NCBI RefSeq assembly: GCF_019279795.1
Contig: NC_056744.1
Location: 904,821,677-904,885,676, forward strand
Length of the DNA: 64,000 nt
Direction: 5' to 3'
Origin: Protopterus annectens
Taxonomy: Eukaryota > Chordata > Ceratodontiformes > Protopteridae
Position numbers and translations under genes: made by a program. A model generated the notes under the pieces. The model had not been told where the DNA came from and did not search any database. It saw only the letters and a list, made by a program, of their open reading frames with translations. This document shows positions 9,721-19,956 of the stretch, one piece after another (position 1 is the first letter of the stretch; the number at the start of each line of letters is the position of its first letter).

Positions 9721-10966
9721 TTGGGCCTGTATGAGCCCTGGGGCTGTTGTCTGCCTCTAGGGCGTCTGTATCTGCCTCTTTGTGGCCTGTCTGACACTGG
9801 AAAGGACCGATTCTTAGGCCAGCTCTTGCTAATCTGGGTGGCTGTACCTGTAAGAAATCCTTTACTGTCTGCATAGATTTAGCTTTATAATCCATTTTCT
9901 GCAATACCTCTTCTGCCTTAACACCAAACGAAGTATCATGCTGTAATGGAGCATCCAATAATTTTGCTTTAACATGATCACGCAGATTCTGTTCCTTTAA
10001 CCAAGCATGCCTTCTAATGACAGAACCTGCAACTGCGGCCCTGCAAGAAGCCTCCAGTGAATCAAAACCACATTGCAAAGTATGCTTTCTCACTTGTTCA
10101 GCTGCATGCAATAAATCCTGCAATCCTGCATTTCCTTGTTCTCAGAACATTCAGAATTTGTCAACATTTTCTGTTTTAACAGTGACATTAAGTACTGCTG
10201 ATATTTAAGCATATGAAACTGATAATTTAAAGCCCTTACAGCCAAGGTAGCAGAAGTGTAAACCTTTTCCCCCCATCTGTCCAGTGCCCTTGAATCCCTA
10301 TCTGAGGGGACAGGGTTTTTTGCAGTAGAGGCCTTGACCCCTTTGGGACCCTGAGATATAGTATCTGGGTCAGCAGCAGGGTTTTTGTATAGAAATTTAT
10401 GAGAATCTGGAACCCTGTAGTATCTGTCTGGCTTAACAGGTGCAGGAGGTAGAGAGTCGGGAGACAGTCCGGACTCTGAAAATACATCTACAATGTCTAG
10501 AACAGGTGGAATAGCAAGAGGTCTGTGCTGAGGTAGTAGTAGAAAGTCTCTGAGCCTTTTCTTAAATTCGGAGAAATCTTGGCTCTCCCAGTGGAAATGC
10601 TCCCTCATGGTATGCAGGGTTTTCCCCAAAGGAATAATCCTCAGGAGGAGAAGCTGATGGAATAGATTCTTCAGCATCAGAATCCTCATAGGGAGTAATA
10701 GAATATCCCTGTTCTGAAGAGGAGTCAGAGGAAATGGAAACATGATCAGAGGAATCATAGTCAGTGTCTTGCCTAGGCCTCATCAGGAGGGGAATGGGAA
10801 CCCCTGATCAAAGTAATTAGGTCTTCGGCCATTTTGAGCATCTGTTTCTTAGGCATGGTAGTCTGTCCTGGAGAATGCTGTACCTGTTTCCTTGGCTTTA
10901 AAGCTGTTTTAGTCTTTGTCTTGGATGCAGAAGTTGGCTTGATATAAAGCTCTGTAGGTCTGAAAA
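9640..10966 (-). pseudogene. gag C-terminal part, DIRS-c (5' part at 16574-17053)
   Basis: Contains YEDSDAEESIPSASPPEDYSFG near 10690, LLPQHRPLAIPPVLDIV near 10530, the core AAEQVRKHTLQCGFDSLEASCRAAVAGSVIRRHAWLKEQ near 10050 and KAKSMQTVKDFLQVQPPR near 9870. Frame breaks occur near 10610 and 10140. It stops at 10966 where DIRS-d is inserted. Confidence 0.82.
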
Positions 10967-11184
10967 AGTACAGTTTTGTACCTACCATAAATGTAGATGT
11001 CCGAGAGGAATGCATCTGCAGTCTTTACAAATGGGTTGTCCTGTCGTCAGGCAGCCCTTCGGTCGGCCGGATTCCAAAGTCTGGGTCTGGCTTTGGCGGG
11101 TGTCGCACTTCACCAGACGTCATTGCGGCAGTTATTCGGGTATAAAGGCATCAGCCGACGCCATTTTCCTCAGTGTTTCTTGCC
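10967..11184 (+). promoter_or_regulatory. Left terminal repeat of DIRS-d with rightward promoter
   Basis: Unique extension 10967-11009, inverted repeat 11010-11184 matching 16386-16560. GACGTCAT at 11116-11123, TATAAAG at 11141-11147, GCCATTTTCCTCAG after it. Spacer 11185-11382 has no gene; the usual 11-mer is present as CAAATGCACCA near 11291. Confidence 0.85.
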
Positions 11185-11382
11185 CCAGATGCCAGGTGCC
11201 CTCTTGGATGGCTAAATTTGGATAAATGCCAAAGTTTCCAAATAGTAGAGAGCAAACACATAAAATAAGCATGTATGTACATATATACAAACAAATGCAC
11301 CATAATAGATCCCCCCCAAGCTAGCTGAAGATTGGCAAATACCCTAGGAGTACCTCAGAGGGGAAGGAGGGTGGGTAATCCT

Positions 11383-11478
11383 GACTGCAGATGCATTCCT
11401 CTCGGACATCTACATTTATGGTAGGTACAAAACTGTACTATGTCCTTCAAGGATGCATCTGCAGTCCTTACAAATGGG
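11383..11478. repeat. ICR of DIRS-d
   Basis: Left-end complement 11383-11439 (including the copy-specific CATTCCTCTCGGACATC, which mirrors 10999-11017) and antisense right-end copy 11440-11478. The copy-specific match ties the left unit to this element. Confidence 0.87.
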
Positions 11479-11522
11479 TAGAATACCATAGCTAAACTAG
11501 GGGAGGAGGAAATGAGAAGAGA

Positions 11523-12545
11523 TTATGGTGTAGTTAGGATCCCTTGCAAAACAGCAGTGGCAAAACCAGCACAGGATCTAGAGTATAGAGGTAAGTTATA
11601 ATGCTTGGCAAATGTATGCACGGAGGTCCAAGTAGCAGCCTCTATAATGTCCTTGGTAGCCACTCCTCGTAAGAAAGCTGTGGTAGTGGCTGTAGCCCTT
11701 GTGGAGTGAGGCCTGATGTTCTCTGGAGTTTTCTTTCCATGGTAGGAGTAACAAAATCTAATGCAATTTCCTATCCATTTGGAGATTGTCTGTTTAGAAA
11801 TTGGTTTTCCTTCCTTTCCTGTTGCATATGCTACCAGAAGCTGGTCAGTTTTTCTATTGTTTTTGTCCTGTCCAGGTAGTAGCGTAATTGTCTGTGTACA
11901 TCCAAGGTATGTAAGAGCCTTTCCCCCCCTGTTCTGTGGGTTGGGGAAGAATGTAGGAAGGTGGATAGCCTGATTTAAAGATACTCTGGATACCACCTTA
12001 GGCATAAATGTAGGATTTGTTCTCATGGACACTATCTTGATGGAAGATCAGGAAGGGTTGCACTGCCATTAATGCCTGTAGTTCAGAGACCCTTCTTGCT
12101 GAAGTTATTGCCAGCAGGAAAGCAGTCTTCCAGGATAAGTATTGTAATTCTGCTGTTGCTGCTGGTTCGAAAGGAGGAAGAGTCAGTTTTTCTAGCACAA
12201 AGTTCAAGTCCCATGCTGGCAATGGAGGTTTCCTGGGAGGTTTTACATTTTTAATTCCTCTCAGAAACTGTCTGAGCAGAGGATGCGAGAAGACAGGAGG
12301 ATCCAAGCTGTATTCTGCTGAAATAGCTGATGCATGTATCTTGATGGAAGAGTAGGACAGGCCTGTATGGAAGAGCTCCGCCAAGTACTCCAGGATGTTG
12401 GCTATGTTCACCAGTGTCACATCTTGCCCCTTTGCAGTACTCCAGATGAGATATCTTTTCCATTTTGCTGCATAATTCTTTCTTGTTGAAGGTCTACGAG
12501 CCTCCAGGATTATGTCTTTAACCCTTTGGGATAAATTTGGGTTAA
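11523..12545 (-). pseudogene. YR, DIRS-d, nearly complete with one or two frameshifts
   Basis: The ORF at 11998-12420 has NILEYLAELFHTGLSYSSIK, DLNFVLEKLTLPPFEPA and the first catalytic block ITSARRVSELQAL. The ORF at 11523-12032 continues with KVVSRVSLNQAIHLP, SKWIGNCIRFCYSYHGK, RPHSTRATATTTAFLRG (HxxR) and EAATWTSVHTFAKHYNLPLYS (catalytic Tyr). A single frameshift near 12010 separates the halves, and the N-terminal segment near 12430-12545 is in a third frame. All catalytic residues of the family are therefore still encoded. Confidence 0.88.
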
Positions 12546-12551
12546 TTGCTG

Positions 12552-14528
12552 TTATGTAATGTTCCAGGCAGTTAGCTGCAGAGTTTTAGGTTTGGATGCA
12601 GGATGTTGTAGTTGTTCTGTGTTAGCAGTAATGGGATCAGGGGCAGTGTCCATATTTGTTCCGGACATGCTCCTCAGCAGTGGATACCAATGTTGTCTTG
12701 GCCAGTCTGGGGCTATCAGAATGATCCTCGGACGTTCCTCTTTGATCTTCAGAAGCAACTTGTGCATCAAAGGAAGTGGTGGGAATGCGTATGCTGTCAG
12801 GCTTTTCCAACTGAAAGATAGGGAGTCCACCTTCCAAGCAAGTGGGTGGTAAGTCCTTGTGCAGAATTTCTTCAAATGGTGATTGAATGGGGATGCAAAC
12901 AAGTCTATTTGTGGTAATCCCCATTCTCTTGTGATGGTTTTGAAGATGTCCGGATGCAGCATCCATTCGTGGGCATCTGTTGTAGTTCTGCTTAATATGT
13001 CTGCTAGAATGTTTTCCTTCCTGGTACATAAATTGCCTGTAACTGAATGTTGTAGCTCAGAGCCACATCCCATAGGTCCAGTGCCAGCCGGCATAGAGGG
13101 TATGAGTGTGTGCCTCCCTGTTTGTTGATGTACCACATAACTGTGGTGTTGTCTGTCCTTAACTGGCCTTCTTGGAGAAAAGGTCTGAATGCCTGGATTG
13201 CCAATTTTACTGCCATCATTTCTTTTAGATTTATGTGCAGATGCAGCTGGTCTTGAGTCCATAGGCCTTGAATGCACTTGCCCATCATGTGTGCCCCCCA
13301 ACCGAGGTCTGAGGCATCTGTCGTGATGGTTTGTCTTGGTTGACTTTTGCAGAAGGGCAATCCTGTGTTTGATTGGCAGGCCTGAGCCCACCATAGGAAC
13401 TCTTGCTTCAGGCATGGGATCATTGGAATTTTGGTTTCTAGGCTGTGCTTGTGCTGGGACCACAAATTCTTTAGGTACCACTGTAGCTTTCTCATATGCA
13501 GCCTGGCATGAGGGACCACTATTATGCAGGATGCCATGAAACCTAGAGCTTGTAGCACTTTTCTTGCAGTTAGATGGTTCTGCTTTGTTAATGCCAAGAA
13601 GTAGAGAGGAAGTTGCTCTTTCTTTTCTGTAGTTAGAAATGCCATTTGTTTTAATGTGTCCAGTTCTGCACCCAGAAAGGTTATTCTTTGGGATGGAATC
13701 AGCCTTGACTTTTTTGTATTGACTGTATATCCCAGGGCTTGCAGCAGGTAGATGACTCTTTGTAAGTCTTCTGTTAGTTTGTTTTTGTTGTCCGCTTGTA
13801 TCAGGCAGTCGTCCAGGTAGGGACAGATTTGAATCCCCTGAAGTCTGCAATGAGCGATTACTGATGCCAGGCATTTCGTGAACACTCTGGGCAGTAGATA
13901 AGCCAAAGGGCAATGCTGAGAATTGATAATGCTCTGATCCTGCAAGAAATCTGAGGTATCTTCTGCAAATTGGTCTTATGGGGACGTGCAGGTATGCCTC
14001 CTTGAGATCTAGAGTTACCAGCCAAGACTCCTTGCCCAGCATGGGAAGAAGCTGCTGTAGGGTCAGCATTTTGAATTTTGGAACAATGAGGAATGTGTTT
14101 AAAGCGGACAGGTCTAGAATAGGCCTCCATTTGTTTTCTTTTCTTGGTACCAAGAAGAGTCTGGAGTAAAATCCCTTCCCTTGCTCCATAGATGGTACCT
14201 TTTCCTCAGCTCTCATTCTTAATTGAGATATTTGTTTTAGAGCTTCTGTCCTTTGAGTAGGTGGTAGGTTCGGCATTCCTCTCTTTCCTGGTAGAGTATG
14301 GAAATGGAATCTGTAACCTTGGTCTATAGTTTGCAAAATCCATTTTTCTCTTGTAATGCAGTGCCAGTTTCTTGAAAATAAGGTTAGCTTTCCGCCTAAA
14401 GGTGCTTCTAGTTGTTCCCTGGTAGGCGGTGCCACCGCCAAGTCACTGTGATTGAGTTGTTGTAGTGGTGGTGGCTGTATCCGTGCCTCGTTGGTTGTTA
14501 CCCTGCCACTGGCGACCCCTGTAGGCAC
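12552..14528 (-). pseudogene. pol (RT, RNase H, methyltransferase-like), DIRS-d, two compensating frameshifts
   Basis: An ATG at 14528, overlapping the gag C-terminus by about 85 bp in another frame, opens the pol reading frame. Residues about 1-200 give the RT fingers and palm (FYSRLFLVPRKENKWRPI, LVTLDLKEAYLHVPIRP, SALPFGLSTA). A 2-bp loss near 13890 shifts to a second frame (13945-13004) that holds PYLDDCLIQA, LHMRKLQWYL, TTDASDLGWGAHM and RTDNTTVMWYINKQGG. Near 13010 the first frame resumes for the C-terminal region DAHEWMLHPDIFKTIT, IDLFASPFN, YAFPPLPLM and IAPDWPRQHWYPLL. The unbroken 658-codon frame is thus only partly real protein. Confidence 0.9.
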
Positions 14529-16253
14529 CCCTGGATTGGTTTCTGCCTCTAGAGCGCCTATTCCTGCCTCTTTGTGCCTTAGAGGAGTCTGGAAAGGACC
14601 AATTCTTGGAGGGCCAGTTCCTGCTAAACCTTGGAGGTTGAACTTGCAAGAAATCTTTCACTGTTTGCACAGATTTTGCTTTCTCTTCCATCTTTTTTAA
14701 TACCTGCTGTGCAGGGGAACCAAATAAATTGACCTTGTCCATAGGTGCATCCAAAAGCTTAGATTTGACATGGTCTGGTAATGCCTGTTCTTTCAACCAT
14801 GCATGCCTCCTGATAACTGTGCCAGTCATGGCTGATCTAAAGGAAGCCTCCAGTGCATCATAGCCACATTTTAAAGAATGGTTACTAACCTGCTGTATGT
14901 TATGTACCATTTCTTGAACATACTTTTTATCTAAAGATTCTTCAGAGGACAGCTTTTTAGTCAACTGGTCAAGCATAAACTCTTGATATTGAATCATATG
15001 AAATTGGCAGTTCAAAGCTCTAGCTGACAAAGTAGCAGAGGTGTAAACTTTTTTACCCCATCTCTCTAAGGACCTGGATTCCCTTTCAGAGGGGAGGGGG
15101 TTTTTAGAAGTAGTAGCTGCTACAGCTTTTGGACCCTGGGAGATAGTCTCTGGATCTGCAAAAGGAGCCTTATATAAGTGGTGATGAGTGTCCGGGACCC
15201 TGTAGTATCTATCGGGCTTAGCAGGAGCCGGAGGTAAAGTATCAGGAGCAGTGCAAGCATCATTAAATGCATCATCAACAACAGAAAGAACTGGAGGTAT
15301 AGCTAAAGGCCTATGCTGTGGCAAATGTAGAAAGGTCCTAAGCCTTTTCTAGAGTCTGAGAAATCTTGGCCCTGCCACTGAAATTGTTCCCTCATAGCAT
15401 GCAAAGTTTCCCCAAAGGAAAATTCCTCAGGAGGAGAGGCTGAAGGGATGGACTCCTCAGCATCAGAGTCTTCGTAAGGAGAATAAGAAGCCTCAGGAGG
15501 GTCTGTATGTTCTGAGTCATCAGAGGAATCATCTGTGGATACTGGCTCAGGGGGCTCCGCTCTAGGCCTCTTTTCTGGAGGAGGGAGAGAGGCCCTGTCT
15601 GGATGAGGCTGGGCTCCACGAATTAAAGAGATGAGATCCTCAGCCAAAGAAAGCATATGGGAGCTGGTGCTGGGCCTATGAGAGGGGGGCTTGGCAGGCA
15701 CAGGTTTTGATGCTTTGGCTGCTTTAGCCCTGGCAAAGGCCTTAATAGACATAGCTGGAGGAGGCCTAGCAGCTCCACGTGCAGGGGTAGAAATATCCAG
15801 AGGAATGGTGTCTGATAAATCCTGTGAAACCGCAACAGAAGGTTGGATTTCAGAAGACGTTTCTACCAGGTTAGAAGAGGCCTCGGTAGAAGGCAAGTTA
15901 TCGGCTGAAGAAAGAACCGCATGCTCGGCTTCGGCCGAAACCGAGACACTCGTGGTTTGCTTAACCGCGGTTTCGGCTGAAACCGCGGACCGCGAGTGTC
16001 GGTCCTTTACTTTGCGTTTCTTGGTTATTTGCGTAGTCGGAGGATCCGACGGCATAATGTAGGCAAAATCGGAGCCGAAAATCTGTTCAGCAAAGTCCGA
16101 TCGACGTCTAAGCGTCCGCCGGTTAAAAGAAGCACAGGCTAGACAAGCTGCTACGTCGTGGTCTGGGCCTAAACAATGTATGCAATAGGAGTGGAAATCT
16201 TTATGAGGTATTTGTTTCCCACAAGATAAACAGTTATTAACTTTCTCTGACAT
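14443..16253 (-). pseudogene. gag, DIRS-d, one frameshift
   Basis: ATG at 16253 (MSEKVNNCLSCGK). Residues about 8-55 form a zinc-finger-like array: CLSC, HKDFHSYCIHC, GPDHDVAACLAC, then FNRRTLRRR. A Ser/Thr/Pro-rich linker follows, then YEDSDAEESIPSASPPEEFSFG near 15450. A frameshift near 15320 separates the N-terminal 310 residues from the C-terminal 293, which hold HRPLAIPPVLSVV, DRYYRVPDTH, SLKCGYDALEASFRSAMTG, RRHAWLKEQALPDHVK and an RG-rich tail (RGRNRRSRGRNQSRGAYRG). The best-preserved gag of the b/d family. Confidence 0.88.
15924..16000. repeat. CpG-rich nested hairpin in gag of DIRS-d
   Basis: A perfect 10-bp stem CCGCGGTTTC/GAAACCGCGG (15965-15974 with 15979-15988) sits inside arms GACACTCG/CGAGTGTC (15945-15952 with 15993-16000), preceded by a CTCGG...CCGAG hairpin at 15924-15945. 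Same layout as 5194-5266. Confidence 0.78.
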
Positions 16254-16385
16254 CGGCTGAGGCAAGAAAGAGTCCCCAATGGGGTACTTAGCTTTATAAA
16301 AGTCTTCGAAGTAGTATTCGGTAGTAGTAATCTCTGGATCTGACCGACCGGCACTTGCGAACAGCTTCTGCTTCGGGCGCCACGC

Positions 16386-16573
16386 GGCAAGAAAGACTGA
16401 GGAAAATGGCGTCGGCTGATGCCTTTATACCCGAATAACTGCCGCAATGACGTCGGGTGAAGTGCGACACCAGCCGAAGCCAGACCCAGACTTTGGAATC
16501 CGGCCGACCGAAGGGCTGCCTGACGACAGGACAACCCATTTGTAAAGACTGCAGATGCATCCTTGAAGGACAT
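16386..16573 (-). promoter_or_regulatory. Right terminal repeat and sense promoter of DIRS-d
   Basis: Inverted repeat 16386-16560 plus unique extension 16561-16573. Minus strand: GACGTCATTGCGG, TATAAAG, GCCATTTTCCTCAG. Leader 16254-16385 is non-coding. Confidence 0.85.
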
Positions 16574-17053
16574 CACCCTCAGAAGCCGATGCCTGCTCAG
16601 CGGCTCCGGACCCATCTGAGGGATTAGTTTCCTAAGGCCCAATACCTTGAGTATCCAGAAGCCTAGTTGTCTCCATGTGGGAGTAGGAGGAGGCCTGTGG
16701 CTCTGAGGTAGCGGGTGTCAGGGGCTGCGAAAGCGCCTCACTGAGAACCGGCGACTGGCCTAGAAGAGGCTTCGTCGTCGGGTTTGGACCTTGGATGCCT
16801 GTCCTTTTCTTTTTCCTTGTGTTTTTTATGAACTCCGGTCGTTGGCTATTCCAACGGCATTATATAGTTAAACCTACGGCCAAAGTAATGAAATGCAAAA
16901 TCGTACTGACGCTTAGTGTGTTGGTTAAATCTAGCACAAAACCGACAACTAGCTACGTCGTGGTCAGGGCCTAGGCAAGGAATACAGTAAGAATGAAAAT
17001 CCTTATGAGGTATGCTTCCCACAAGAAATACAATTGTTAACTTTTTCTGACAT
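16574..17053 (-). pseudogene. gag N-terminal part, DIRS-c
   Basis: ATG at 17053 (MSEKVNNCISCGK). The zinc-finger array continues as FHSYCIPC, GPDHDVASCRFCARFNQ. The region 16574-16850 is the variable Ser/Thr/Pro linker and runs into the DIRS-d insertion point. A small deletion removes part of GKQIPHKD (reads GKHTS), shifting frame. Confidence 0.82.
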
Positions 17054-17192
17054 CGGTCTGGAGCAAGAAAAAAAAGTTTCCCCAACGGGGTACTTAGCTT
17101 TATTGAAGACTTCGGATCTGAAATTCAATTTCGAAAATCTCAGGAGTCGGCCGACTGGCACTTGCGAACTGCTTTTGCTTCGGGCACTGCAC

Positions 17193-17372
17193 GGCAAGAA
17201 AGACTGAAGAAAATGGCGTCGGCTGCATCTTTTATACCCCTGGTGCACTGACGTCAGGGAAGAGGCAACAGCAACCGATGCTGGACCTAGACTTTGGAAT
17301 TCTGGCTGACAGAGGGTAGCCTGTCAGCAGGATAACCCAAGAGTAATGACTGCAACAGTGAAACACGAACAT
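17193..17372 (-). promoter_or_regulatory. Right terminal repeat and sense promoter of DIRS-c
   Basis: Inverted repeat of 6272-6438 at 17193-17360, unique extension 17361-17372. Minus strand carries TGACGTCA, a TATA box (plus TTTTATACCCC near 17228) and GCCATTTTCTTCAG. Confidence 0.82.
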
Positions 17373-18779
17373 CTTGTTTTTGCGCCTCTGCCCATTGATT
17401 GCGTGGCAGGTCTGGCATACCATTTGGCCTTGGCAGGTGTGAAAATGGAACCTGTAACCCTGGGATACGATATTTAAGACCCATTTGTCCTGGGTGATCA
17501 CGTGCCAATTTTGTGCAAAAAGTGCTAGTTTTTCCCCCAAAGGGGCTGCCAGAATGTAAGTGCTTGGTGCTGACAGGGGAAAGTCATTGAGACAGTTTCC
17601 TGTATGGCTGTGATTTTTCTTCTCCACTTCTGGAGGTAGAAGCACCCCATTGTTTAGATCTGTATGAGCCTTGGGGCTGTGATCTGCCTCTGGTGCATCT
17701 GTATCTGCCTCTTTGTGGCCTGTCTGACACTGGAAAGGACCAATTCTTTGCAGGCCAGTTCCTGCTAAATCTGAGAGGTTGTACCTGTAAGAAATCCTTG
17801 ACTGTTTGCATAGATTTAGCTTTGTACTCCATTTTCTTTAACACCTCTTCTGCTTTAATACCAAACAAGGTATCATGTTGTAATGGAGCATCTAATAATT
17901 TTGCTTTAACATGATCAGGGAGATTCTGTTCTTTTAACCAAGCATGTCTCCTAATGACAACCTGTAACAACGGCCCTGTAAGAGGCCTCTAGAGAATCAA
18001 AACCACATTGCAAAGTATGCTTTCCTACTTGTTCAGCTGCATGCAATAAATCCTGCATTTCTTTTTTTTTTCTGCACATTCTGAATTTGTCAACATTTTC
18101 TGTTTAAACAGTGACATTAGATATTGCTGACATTTAAGCATATGAAATTGACAATTTAAAGCTCTTACAGCCAAGGTAGCAGAAGTATAAATCTTACCCC
18201 CCATCTGTCCAGGGCCCTTGAATCCCTGTCAGAGGGTATAAGGTTTATTGCAGTGGAAGCCTGGACCCCTTTGGGACCCTGAGCGATAGTTTCTGGGTCT
18301 GCAGCAGGGTTTTTATAAAGAAATTTATGTGAATCAGGTACCCTGCAGTATCTGTCTGGTTTAACAGGAGCTGGTGGCAAAGAGTCAGGAAACAGTCCGG
18401 ACTCTGAAAATACATCTACAATGTCTAAAACAGGAGGAATAGCAATGGGCCTGTGTTGAGGTAATAAAAGGAAGTCTCTGAGCCTTTTCTTGGATTTTGA
18501 GTAATCTTGGCTCTCCCAGTGGAAATGCTCCCTCATAGTATGCAGGGTTTTCCCAAAAGAATAATCGGCTGGTCCGACTGCATTATATAATTAAATCTAC
18601 AGCCAAAGTAATGAAATGCAAAATCAAACCGACGCTTAATAGTGCGTTGGTTAAATCTAGCACAAAACCGACAGCTAGCAACGTTGTGATCAGGGCCTAG
18701 GCAAGGAATACAGTAAGAGTGAAAATCCTTGAGGTATTTGCTTCCCACAAGAAATACAATTGTTAACTTTTTCTGACAT
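17373..18779 (-). pseudogene. gag and start of pol, DIRS-a right-hand piece
   Basis: ATG at 18779 opens gag (zinc-finger part HSYCIPC, GPDHNVASCRFCARFNQ at 18750-18600). A deletion of roughly 500 bp near 18560 fuses this to FGKTLHTMREHFHWESQDYSKSKKR. The core (RRHAWLKEQNLPDHVKAKLL, VKDFLQVQP) is at 17960-17760. pol begins in the overlapping frame (LAAPLGEKLALFAQNW near 17550) and stops at 17373, where DIRS-c starts. Confidence 0.82.
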
Positions 18780-18916
18780 CGGTCTGGAGCAAGAAAAACG
18801 TTTCCCCAACGGGGTACTTAGCTTTAATGAAGACTTCGGTTCTGACATTCGGATTCGAAAATCTCAGGAGTCAGCCAACCGGCACTTGCAAACTGCTTTT
18901 GCTTCGGGCACCACGT

Positions 18917-19099
18917 GGCAAGAAAGACTGAAGAAAATGGCGTCAGCTGCAACTTTTATACCCCTGGCGCACTGACGTCAGGGAAGAGGCGACAGCAACC
19001 GACGCCGGACCTGGACTTTGGAATTCTGGCTGACTGAGAGTAGCCTGCCAGCAGGATAACCTAAGAGTAATGACTGCAACAGTGAAACACGATGAACAT
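18917..19099 (-). promoter_or_regulatory. Right terminal repeat and sense promoter of DIRS-a
   Basis: Inverted repeat 18917-19084 and extension 19085-19099 (ends GATGAACAT). Minus strand: TGACGTCA, TATA (plus TTTTATACCCC near 18952), GCCATTTTCTTCAG. Confidence 0.82.
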
Positions 19100-19479
19100 C
19101 CTTGCATTATCAGAATAAATCCACCAAAGGATTAATTTTTGCACGCCTGAGTTATCTTGATTTGCGTGGATAAAGGTTGGTGAAGAATAGACCACTGTGT
19201 CATTGGGGTCCACTGAAGAATTCTCATGTGGTATTTTGCTAATGGAACCAAAATTATTGCAACAGACATTGACCTCAATGCTTGAAGGATCAATCAAGCA
19301 GGGATGGAGATATTTTGAATGATCTTTTTGACCTGGGGTCGTACAGTTTGTACCCTTGGTAAAGGAAGGGAAGCCATCACGGGCACTGTGCCAAACAAAG
19401 CTCCAATAAAATCTAATATTTGAGCTGGTTCTAGGTGAGATTTGTTGTGATTGATAGCAATTCCCAGGTGGGAAAATAA
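19100..19479 (-). pseudogene. OLD-1 fragment 3: RT end and RNase H start of a divergent DIRS element
   Basis: Minus strand reads FSHLGIAINHNKSHLEPAQI near 19470-19410, the segment after the catalytic Asp pair in DIRS RTs, then a LGA-like FIGALFGTV block. Near 19290-19200 another frame reads LQALRSMSVAIILVPLAKYHMRILQW, the thumb-connection motif. Highly decayed. The upstream parts of the same gene are at 32454-32577 and 38244-39031; DIRS-a borders it on the left. Confidence 0.78.
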
Positions 19480-19681
19480 AGTACAGTTGTGTATACTTAC
19501 CATAAATGTAGACGTTCGAGTGTATTCACTGTTGCAGTCATTACATTTGGGTAATCTGCTGGCAGGTTGCCCTCAGTCGGCCTGAATAACAGTCTTGGAT
19601 CCTGCGTCGGTTGCGGTCTCCTCTTCCATGAAGTCAGGTCATCAGGGGTATAAAACATGCGGCCGACGCCATTTTCTTGCC
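19480..19681 (+). promoter_or_regulatory. Left terminal repeat of DIRS-e with rightward promoter
   Basis: Extension 19480-19527, inverted repeat 19528-19681. The CRE-like site has decayed (GAAGTCAGG), TATAAAA is at 19649-19655. The TTCAGTTTTTC block present in other copies is missing after GCCATTTTC. Spacer 19682-19810 holds GCAAATACACCA near 19733. Confidence 0.82.
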
Positions 19682-19810
19682 CCAGATGTCAGGTGCCCCC
19701 CAAATGCAACAAACGTTACTTTCATCTAAAAGCAAATACACCACAAAGGCTTTAGAGTATAGTGAAGGAAAGAGAAGTTATAGAAAAGGGGGATGGCAGG
19801 TGGGCAACCC

Positions 19811-19923
19811 GGACTGCAACAGTGACTGCAACAGTGAATATACTCGAACATCTAAATTTATGGTGAGTGTACACAACTGTATTATGTTCTTCGTGTTTCA
19901 CTGTTGCAGTCATTACATTTGGG
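19811..19923. repeat. ICR of DIRS-e, with an internal short duplication
   Basis: Left-end complement 19811-19883 and antisense right-end copy 19884-19923. GACTGCAACAGT occurs twice in tandem (19812 and 19824), making this ICR longer than the others. Confidence 0.8.
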
Positions 19924-19956
19924 GAGAATCCCAAAGCTATGGATGGGAGGATGGAA

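Larger units (their letters stand above)
10967..16573 (-). mobile_element. DIRS-d retrotransposon, complete, nested in gag of DIRS-c
   Basis: Left end AGTACAGTTTTG at 10967, right end ...GAAGGACAT at 16573, 5.6 kb. The empty site in DIRS-e reads CTGAAAA-CACCCTC (about 23103); here the left flank is CTGAAAA and the right flank CACCCTC, so there is no target duplication. Sister of DIRS-b by end signature and by the gag hairpin. Moderately damaged. Confidence 0.92.
6228..17372 (-). mobile_element. DIRS-c retrotransposon, split by DIRS-d
   Basis: Pieces are 6228-10966 and 16574-17372, about 5.5 kb together. Left end AGTACAGTCGTG, right end ...AAACACGAACAT. Both ends and the ICR match each other. 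The gag sequence interrupted at 10966 resumes at 16574 (CACCCTCAGAAGC), which matches the uninterrupted gag of DIRS-e near 23105. Genes are degraded. Confidence 0.88.
1..19099 (-). mobile_element. DIRS-a retrotransposon, split by DIRS-b and DIRS-c; left end outside window
   Basis: Three pieces make up this copy: 1-262 (left repeat unit), 5818-6227 (ICR and YR C-terminus) and 17373-19099 (RT start, gag, right repeat). The first two pieces join perfectly when DIRS-b is removed. The third piece starts in RT, whereas the second ends in YR, so about 3 kb of YR, methyltransferase-like, RNase H and RT sequence is missing at the DIRS-c insertion. The right end is ...GATGAACAT at 19099, matching its ICR at 5922 in antisense. 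DIRS-a lies in OLD-1. That the third piece belongs to the same copy is inference from end family and orientation. Confidence 0.75.

Noticed and set aside
12552-14528. A 658-codon open frame read as one protein
   Set aside because: Its middle third is out of frame with pol: RT and the methyltransferase-like end are in this frame, but YLDD and RNase H are in another. Two compensating frameshifts explain it.
6227-17373. DIRS-c insertion in DIRS-a as a simple clean insertion
   Set aside because: The flanks belong to YR on one side and RT on the other, so a deletion accompanied or preceded the event, or the right flank belongs to another copy; the simple reading does not hold.
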